Source of the DNA: a virus
Reading direction: 5' to 3' (one strand)
Length of the DNA stretch: 51,616 nucleotides
Virus record (IMG/VR): IMGVR_UViG_3300042485_002515
Location: 1-51,616 of that record
The number at the start of each line of letters is the position of its first letter. Position 1 is the first letter of the stretch. The notes beneath the pieces are model-generated. The model saw nothing but the letters and a program-made list of their open reading frames with translations, was not told the origin of the DNA and did not search any database. This document shows, one piece after another, positions 48,504 to 51,616 of the stretch. Position numbers and translations under genes: made by a program.

Positions 48504-48514
48504 AAGTAATTTAT

Positions 48515-50083
48515 ATGAAAACCAATGATACAACTATTATAAAGAGTCCGTACCAAAAGGTCAACTTTTCTGAGGATCAAATTGTAGAGTTTATGCGATG
48601 TGCTGATCCTGAATCGGGACCAGAATACTTTATGAGCAACTATTTCTACATTCAGCACCCGGTTCGGGGAAAAATGCTATATCAACCTTTTGAGTATCAA
48701 CGGAAACTTATAGATACTTATCACAATAATAGATTTAGCATCAGCCTGATGCCTCGACAAACCGGCAAAACCACAAGTGCCGCAGGATACTTGCTTTGGT
48801 TTGCTATGTTTAGACCAGATTCAACCATATTAATTGCAGCACACAAGTATACCGGTGCCCAAGAAATCATGCAACGTGTTCGTTATGCCTACGAACTATG
48901 TCCAGACTGGATCAGGGCAGGTGTTACCAGCTATAACAAAGGATCAATTGATTTTGAAAATGGAAGTCGCATTGTAAGCCAAACAACAACAGAGACTACC
49001 GGCCGAGGTATGAGTATTACCCTACTATACTGTGACGAGTTTGCATTCGTTAGACCCACAATTGCCAAAGAGTTTTGGACTTCAATATCACCGACACTCA
49101 GCACTGGAGGTAAAGCAATTATTACCAGTACACCTAATAGTGATGAAGATCAATTTGCGTTTATATGGAAACAGGCAAATAAAACCATTGATGAGTTTGG
49201 AAATCCACGAACAGATGGCTTGGGCGTAAATGGATTTAAAGGATATCAGGCCAGCTGGTGGGAGCATCCAGATAGAGACCAACAATGGAAACAAGAAGAG
49301 ATTGGTCGAATTGGGGAAGAACGTTTCAGACGCGAGCACGGGTGTGAGTTTTTGATCTATGACGAAACCTTGATTAACTCAATTAAACTGTCAGAACTGG
49401 TGAGTAAAGAGCCGCTTGAATTACAAGGACAAGTAAGGTGGTTTCAAAAACCGCAGAGAAACAAAACATATGTGATTGGACTTGATCCCAGTTTAGGAAC
49501 AGGAGGCGACTATGCAGCAATTGAAGTTTTTGAATTGCCTACGATGGTACAAGTGGCCGAGTGGCAGCACAACAAGACACCTGTGCAAAGACAAATCGCT
49601 ATTCTTAAAGAAATTTGTGAGTACATATACGATACCGTTGGTACTACCAATGACATATACTATAGTGTAGAGAATAACACCTTAGGTGAAGCAGCCTTGG
49701 TAGTTATAGCAGAATTTGGCGAAGAAAATATTAAAGGAACATTTTTAAGCCAACCTATAAAAGCCGGGCAAGCAAGACTTCATAGAAAAGGATTTACAAC
49801 TACAAATAAAACAAAATTAGCAGTATGCGCCAAATTGAAAAATTTAATTGAAAACAACAAAATGACACTAAACAGTAAAAATTTAATTAGCGAGCTAAAA
49901 ACATTTGTAGCCAGTGGCGCAGGATTTGCAGCCAAAATTGGAGAAACGGACGATTTGGTATCAAGCACTTTATTGGTACTTAGAGTAATACAGGCTTTGC
50001 AAAGTTTTGATGCAGAGCTTGATGAAAAATTACGTGACAAAACTGATGACTACTTGGCACCAATGCCATTTATATTGGTATGA
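48515..50083 (+). CDS. 17: Terminase large subunit (gp17-like)
   Basis: ATPase and nuclease that packages DNA. 522 residues (T4 gp17 610). Walker A is RQTGKTT (81-87, K85) preceded by SLMP; Walker B is LLYCDE (170-175, D174/E175); a coupling segment IITSTPNSDED is near 202-212. The C-terminal RNase H-type nuclease starts VIGLDPSLGTGGDYAAIEVF (D324) and ends with the acidic GETDDLVSS motif (~490-500). The first ~25 residues precede the ATPase domain; the ribosome site is weak. Start ATG 48515 is the upstream-most that does not enter the HNH gene. Its stop overlaps the next start (ATGA). Confidence 0.95.
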   Translation: MKTNDTTIIKSPYQKVNFSEDQIVEFMRCADPESGPEYFMSNYFYIQHPVRGKMLYQPFEYQRKLIDTYHNNRFSISLMPRQTGKTTSAAGYLLWFAMFRPDSTILIAAHKYTGAQEIMQRVRYAYELCPDWIRAGVTSYNKGSIDFENGSRIVSQTTTETTGRGMSITLLYCDEFAFVRPTIAKEFWTSISPTLSTGGKAIITSTPNSDEDQFAFIWKQANKTIDEFGNPRTDGLGVNGFKGYQASWWEHPDRDQQWKQEEIGRIGEERFRREHGCEFLIYDETLINSIKLSELVSKEPLELQGQVRWFQKPQRNKTYVIGLDPSLGTGGDYAAIEVFELPTMVQVAEWQHNKTPVQRQIAILKEICEYIYDTVGTTNDIYYSVENNTLGEAALVVIAEFGEENIKGTFLSQPIKAGQARLHRKGFTTTNKTKLAVCAKLKNLIENNKMTLNSKNLISELKTFVASGAGFAAKIGETDDLVSSTLLVLRVIQALQSFDAELDEKLRDKTDDYLAPMPFILV

Positions 50084-50631
50084 AAATAACTGCTGTCGAT
50101 GACAAAAAAGATTTATTTCTTGTAGAAGATATCTTACCTGACAATATAATCGGCGCGATACAACAATTGGATCTTGATAGTTTGGATTGGGAATTACAAT
50201 CTGGGCAAGAAGTATGGAAAAGAAAGAAGCTGATTCCGCCCGCGTCATGTGTTTTAAACGACGTAGATCCCTATTTAAATTCAGTGCGATTGCAAATAGC
50301 TGACACGATTGGAATAGAATTAGTAGAATATGATTGTTGGAGCAGTTTCTGGTATGATACAGAAGGTTTTACCACAGATATTCATTTAGATGGTACTTTG
50401 CCAAATGCTATGCAGCTATATTTAAAAAACGGTCCTGAAAATTTTGGAACAGTATTTTATTACAATAATAGCGTGCCGTGGAAAGTAAGGTATAAATTTA
50501 AATACAAACCAAATACAGGGTATATAATGTTAAACAATCCTGATCAATGGCATGCTGTGCCTGTGGTTCTGGCAGCAGGACAATCCAGGTTTAGCAGTTA
50601 CACTTACTTTGGTAACTATAGCCATAAATAA
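50080..50631 (+). CDS. 2-oxoglutarate/Fe(II) oxygenase-like protein
   Basis: 183 residues. A double-stranded beta-helix dioxygenase pattern is visible: H102-x-D104 (IHLDG), then YYNN, NTGYIMLNNPDQWHAVP with H158, and QSRFSSYTYF with R170 as the 2-oxoglutarate ligand. These are the canonical HxD...H iron triad plus Arg, about 54 residues apart as expected. Such genes are frequent in marine T4-like phages; substrates (nucleic acid, protein or lipid) cannot be read. It is coupled to gp17 by a 4-base overlap. A terminator is not seen after it; the next late promoter follows at 50623. Confidence 0.85.
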   Translation: MKITAVDDKKDLFLVEDILPDNIIGAIQQLDLDSLDWELQSGQEVWKRKKLIPPASCVLNDVDPYLNSVRLQIADTIGIELVEYDCWSSFWYDTEGFTTDIHLDGTLPNAMQLYLKNGPENFGTVFYYNNSVPWKVRYKFKYKPNTGYIMLNNPDQWHAVPVVLAAGQSRFSSYTYFGNYSHK

Positions 50632-50640
50632 TACATTATG
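50623..50640 (+). promoter_or_regulatory. Late promoter with start codon in a hairpin
   Basis: CATAAATA (50623-50630), seven of eight to TATAAATA. CATAA (50623-50627) can pair with TTATG (50636-50640), which contains the ATG at 50638. Predicted RNA start near 50636 would give a nearly leaderless RNA with no hairpin. The stem is only 5 bp. Confidence 0.55.
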
Positions 50641-51616
50641 CGTGAATTAGATAAAATATCAGCTGCTTTATTTGACAAAATACGTGCTCGCTTTGATCAT
50701 GTGAATATTGGCGACGAAAATGCCCAAAGAGTTACAGACCCAGAAAAAGCAAGATTTCTAAATTTTGATTACATCAGCGAAGATGGTGAGAATTTTGGTA
50801 ATGTTACTATCAGTCTAATAGATGAAGACAGTTTAAAAATCTACTTTGGCGCAAATATTACCGAAGCACTGGACGAAGAACAAGAAACAGAATGGTATAA
50901 ATTTTTGCGTGGGCTCCGCGAGTTTGCAAGACGTAACATGTTGAATTTTGATGTTAGGGATATTAATCGTAGTAATTTAGATCTTAAAGACATTAAACAA
51001 CAGAGTGTATCAGACGCCACTTACGATAAAGAAGAATTGGCCATTGCCGAAGGAAGATTGTACGGACACGGCAATAACCGCAGAGTAAGTTTCGGTGATG
51101 TAGGCGAACACAAACTTATTATCAAGCACAGAGATCAAATTGATCCAGAACGGCACGGTGCAAGAGCCAGACAAATAGAACATGTGTTCATCGAAACTCC
51201 AGTTGGAGAAAGATTCCTATTAGATCATACCAATTTACATGGTGCCAGAGCTACAGCCAATCATTTACGCCACGGTGGTAACATTGGCGACGAAGGTAGT
51301 CAATTAATTAACGAAATGGTCAAAGAAATGGCCAGCATGCGCCATTTTGTGCGTTCGATGAAAAATAGAACATTTGAAGATGCTGAAACTTCGGGCATGG
51401 TGGAAGCAGCCATTTATCGCTACAACGAAGTTAAAAATAATTTGAAACGTTTTCAAGGTCGAAAAGGCCATGAATTACTAATAGACATGTGTGATCGCCG
51501 TTACAATGACATGGACGAAACAGTGGATGTAGACTCATTGCGCGAGCGTTTTGTGAAGAAAATTTACGATGATAGGTTCAACGAAGCACTACCATATGTT
51601 TATCGTGCATACAAAA
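50638..51616 (+). CDS. Conserved-type phage protein, 3' truncated
   Basis: The frame from ATG 50638 stays open to the window end, at least 326 residues. N terminus MRELDKISAALFDKIRARFD; then YISEDGENFGNVTISLIDED, TEWYKFLRGLREFARRNMLN, and RRVSFGDVGEHKLIIKHRDQ with IEHVFIETPVGERFLLDHTN and LHGARATANHLRHGGNIGDE (~165-215). The centre is rich in His and Arg; the C-terminal part is helical (KEMASMRHFVRSMKNRTFED). There is no ribosome site before the ATG (see late element). I do not recognise the family. A virion or assembly role is suggested by the late promoter and position after gp17. Confidence 0.75.
   Translation, partial: MRELDKISAALFDKIRARFDHVNIGDENAQRVTDPEKARFLNFDYISEDGENFGNVTISLIDEDSLKIYFGANITEALDEEQETEWYKFLRGLREFARRNMLNFDVRDINRSNLDLKDIKQQSVSDATYDKEELAIAEGRLYGHGNNRRVSFGDVGEHKLIIKHRDQIDPERHGARARQIEHVFIETPVGERFLLDHTNLHGARATANHLRHGGNIGDEGSQLINEMVKEMASMRHFVRSMKNRTFEDAETSGMVEAAIYRYNEVKNNLKRFQGRKGHELLIDMCDRRYNDMDETVDVDSLRERFVKKIYDDRFNEALPYVYRAYK

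Noticed and set aside
48504-48533. Longer start for the minus-strand HNH gene
   Set aside because: It would run into the start of gp17; ATG 48503 gives the usual family start.

Overview
The window is a 51.6 kb piece of a T4-like (contractile-tailed) bacteriophage genome, most like the uncultured marine T4-related phages. The evidence is a set of recognisable T4-type virion genes: prohead protease gp21, scaffold gp22, major capsid gp23, neck proteins gp13 and gp14, sheath stabiliser gp15, sheath gp18, tube gp19, head-completion nuclease gp4, terminase gp16 and gp17, and dNMP kinase gp1. Many genes are preceded by a T4 late-promoter-like element (TATAAATA or xxTAAATA). Coding density is very high, genes often overlap as ATGA/TAATG, and no tRNA, CRISPR array or insertion sequence is visible. 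The host is not identifiable beyond a probable Gram-negative bacterium.

Layout: 0-3.5 kb holds the head assembly genes (gp21-gp22-gp23). 3.6-4.5 kb holds two small genes, each with its own late promoter and terminators. 4.6-19.7 kb is an array of ten fibre or appendage genes built from shuffled beta-rich modules; they include a 1414-residue fibre, one fibre with a C1q/TNF-like tip and two with the same conserved C-terminal domain. 19.7-20.5 kb is an MptE/DUF115-like protein. 20.4-23.6 kb, on the minus strand, carries gp14, gp15 and a Nudix hydrolase. 23.6-25.2 kb holds two genes with near-perfect sigma70-type promoters. 25.2-27.2 kb carries gp13, a small protein and gp1. An HNH gene follows on the minus strand, then an enlarged sheath gp18, gp19, a tube-like baseplate protein, gp4 and gp16 (27.6-34.9 kb). 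34.9-47 kb is a long operon of proteins whose N termini look like T4 capsid-targeting sequences. It includes a large lytic transglycosylase/M15-peptidase protein and ends in a secreted staphylococcal-type nuclease and small genes. 47-51.6 kb has a glycosyltransferase-like gene, a minus-strand HNH gene, gp17, a 2OG-Fe(II) oxygenase and a truncated gene.

Two things stand out. First, several late promoters lie inside inverted repeats whose 3' arm contains or abuts the ribosome binding site of the next gene. Read-through RNA should hide the site, while RNA started at the local promoter lacks the 5' arm and exposes it. Most other late promoters sit just behind a terminator, so nearly every late unit is insulated one way or the other. 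Second, seven consecutive genes (34952-46200), plus one more at 26144, encode an N terminus of the form M-K-x-x-x-[DE]-[YFI]-[LI]-x-E or similar, ending in a [LI]-x-E site. That is the form of the T4 internal-protein capsid-targeting sequence cut by gp21. It suggests a large set of proteins packaged in the head and possibly injected. All functional statements rest on reading motifs by eye; no database search was run.
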